Shown piece by piece: positions 4,667-5,296 of a DNA stretch of 5,296 nucleotides. Origin of the DNA: Flavobacterium sp. UBA4098 (GTDB lineage: Bacteria > Bacteroidota > Bacteroidia > Flavobacteriales > Flavobacteriaceae); the NCBI GenBank assembly GCA_002382495.1, contig DFXW01000002.1:138021-143316 (forward strand). Direction: 5' to 3'. The position numbers and the translations under genes were made by a program. Under the pieces are notes generated by a model. The model was not told the DNA's origin and ran no database searches. It saw nothing but the letters and a program-made list of their open reading frames with translations. Positions within the stretch are counted from its first letter, which is position 1. Each line of letters starts with the position of its first letter.

Positions 4667-5296
4667 ATGAACAATTTTGATTGGACTCAATTACTAAATC
4701 CAGAGTTTTATATTACGCTCTCCATTGGCGGGTTTCAAGTTGGACTGTACATTGTTCTATTTATCATTTTTGCCGAAACTGGTCTTTTTGCTGGCTTCTT
4801 TCTTCCTGGAGACAGTTTGCTTTTTTTATCCGGAATTTATAGTGGAGATTTAATTGCCAATGTGATTGTAATCGATAATGATTTTATCAATGTTGCCTTA
4901 TTAGCTTTATTAATTGCTTTTTCTGGAATTATAGGGAATACAGTGGGGTATTGGTTTGGATCTAAAAGCGGGTATTATTTATTCAAAAAAGAAGATTCTT
5001 TTTGGTTCAAGAAAAAGTACTTGTTGCAATCTAAAGATTTCTTTGAAAAATATGGAGGCAAGGCGATTATTTACGCCCGTTTCTTACCCATATTTAGAAC
5101 TTTTGCACCTATTGTTGCCGGAATCGTTTCGATGGATAAAAAGAAATTCATGTTTTTTAATACTTTGAGCTCCTTTTTATGGTCGTTCGTTTTGGTCTTT
5201 TCAGGACATTATTTATACGGCGTGTTTTTAAATTATGGAATTGATTTGAAAGAGCATATTGAAATGATCGTAATTGGGATTATTTTAATTTCGACC
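4667..5296 (+). CDS. DedA/VTT-family integral membrane protein (3' end outside the window)
   Basis: The frame is open from the ATG at 4667 to the window edge, giving 210 codons with no stop; family members are commonly about 200-220 residues, so only a short tail is missing. It begins MNNFDWTQLLNPEFYI. Diagnostic DedA motifs appear in order: FAETGLFAGFFLPGDSLLF (35-53), GIIGNTVGYWFGSKSG (87-102), FFEKYGGKAIIYARFLPIFR (125-144), then TFAPIVAGIVSMDKKKF (145-161) and FNTLSSFLW (164-172). The acidic Glu37 and Asp49, the arginines Arg138 and Arg144, and the re-entrant-loop prolines and glycines are all kept. Hydrophobic stretches lie near 25-58, 75-98, 143-155, 164-188 and 198-210. DedA proteins act in the inner membrane; some members flip undecaprenyl phosphate or phosphatidylethanolamine, and loss often gives envelope and drug-sensitivity defects. 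Which lipid this one handles cannot be read from the sequence. No link to metal handling is evident beyond position. Confidence 0.9.
   Translation, partial: MNNFDWTQLLNPEFYITLSIGGFQVGLYIVLFIIFAETGLFAGFFLPGDSLLFLSGIYSGDLIANVIVIDNDFINVALLALLIAFSGIIGNTVGYWFGSKSGYYLFKKEDSFWFKKKYLLQSKDFFEKYGGKAIIYARFLPIFRTFAPIVAGIVSMDKKKFMFFNTLSSFLWSFVLVFSGHYLYGVFLNYGIDLKEHIEMIVIGIILIST

Noticed and set aside
4956..5168. Plus-strand frame of 70 codons near the right end
   Set aside because: It overlaps out of frame the DedA gene, whose motifs are continuous across the same bases.

Overview
The window looks like a chromosomal piece from a Flavobacteriaceae member, most likely Flavobacterium or a close relative. 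The DNA is AT-rich. Start codons lack Shine-Dalgarno sequences. At least two start regions carry the Bacteroidota -7 promoter element TAnnTTTG. The proteins (HYC_CC_PP-type small protein, a TonB receptor with an AACCNL-type plug, a MORN/TonB-C secreted protein) are of types typical of that phylum. No rRNA, tRNA, CRISPR array, insertion sequence or phage gene was seen.

Left part, minus strand (1-1561): three genes in a row are read right to left. The first is a GAF-fold free methionine-(R)-sulfoxide reductase (1106-1561). It is followed after 15 nt by a secreted protein with MORN/YwqK-like repeats and a TonB-C-like end (134-1090). After another 53 nt comes the 5' end of a second copy of that secreted protein, cut by the window edge (1-80). 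The two copies share a nearly identical stretch of DNA over the end of the signal peptide, so this is a tandem duplication.

Middle part, plus strand (1691-4569): a compact three-gene cassette that looks like a copper or other soft-metal handling unit. It encodes a small exported Cys/His-rich HYC_CC_PP family protein, a TonB-dependent outer-membrane receptor without the usual N-terminal carboxypeptidase-like domain, and a small exported HMA-domain metallochaperone-like protein. All three carry adjacent cysteine pairs. The likely logic is that the receptor moves a metal species across the outer membrane while the two small exported proteins bind it on the periplasmic side. The exact substrate and direction are inference. 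A divergent promoter region (1562-1690) separates the cassette from the reductase gene. A 15-nt sequence upstream of the first cassette gene returns as an exact reverse complement directly in front of the receptor start. It is itself a near-palindrome and is a candidate operator.

Right part, plus strand (4667-5296): the first 210 codons of a DedA-family membrane protein, open at the window edge, 97 nt after the HMA gene.

Most of this is recognisable biology. The parts most worth a second look are the repeated palindrome, the shared Cys-Cys theme of the cassette, and the tandem MORN/TonB-C duplication.
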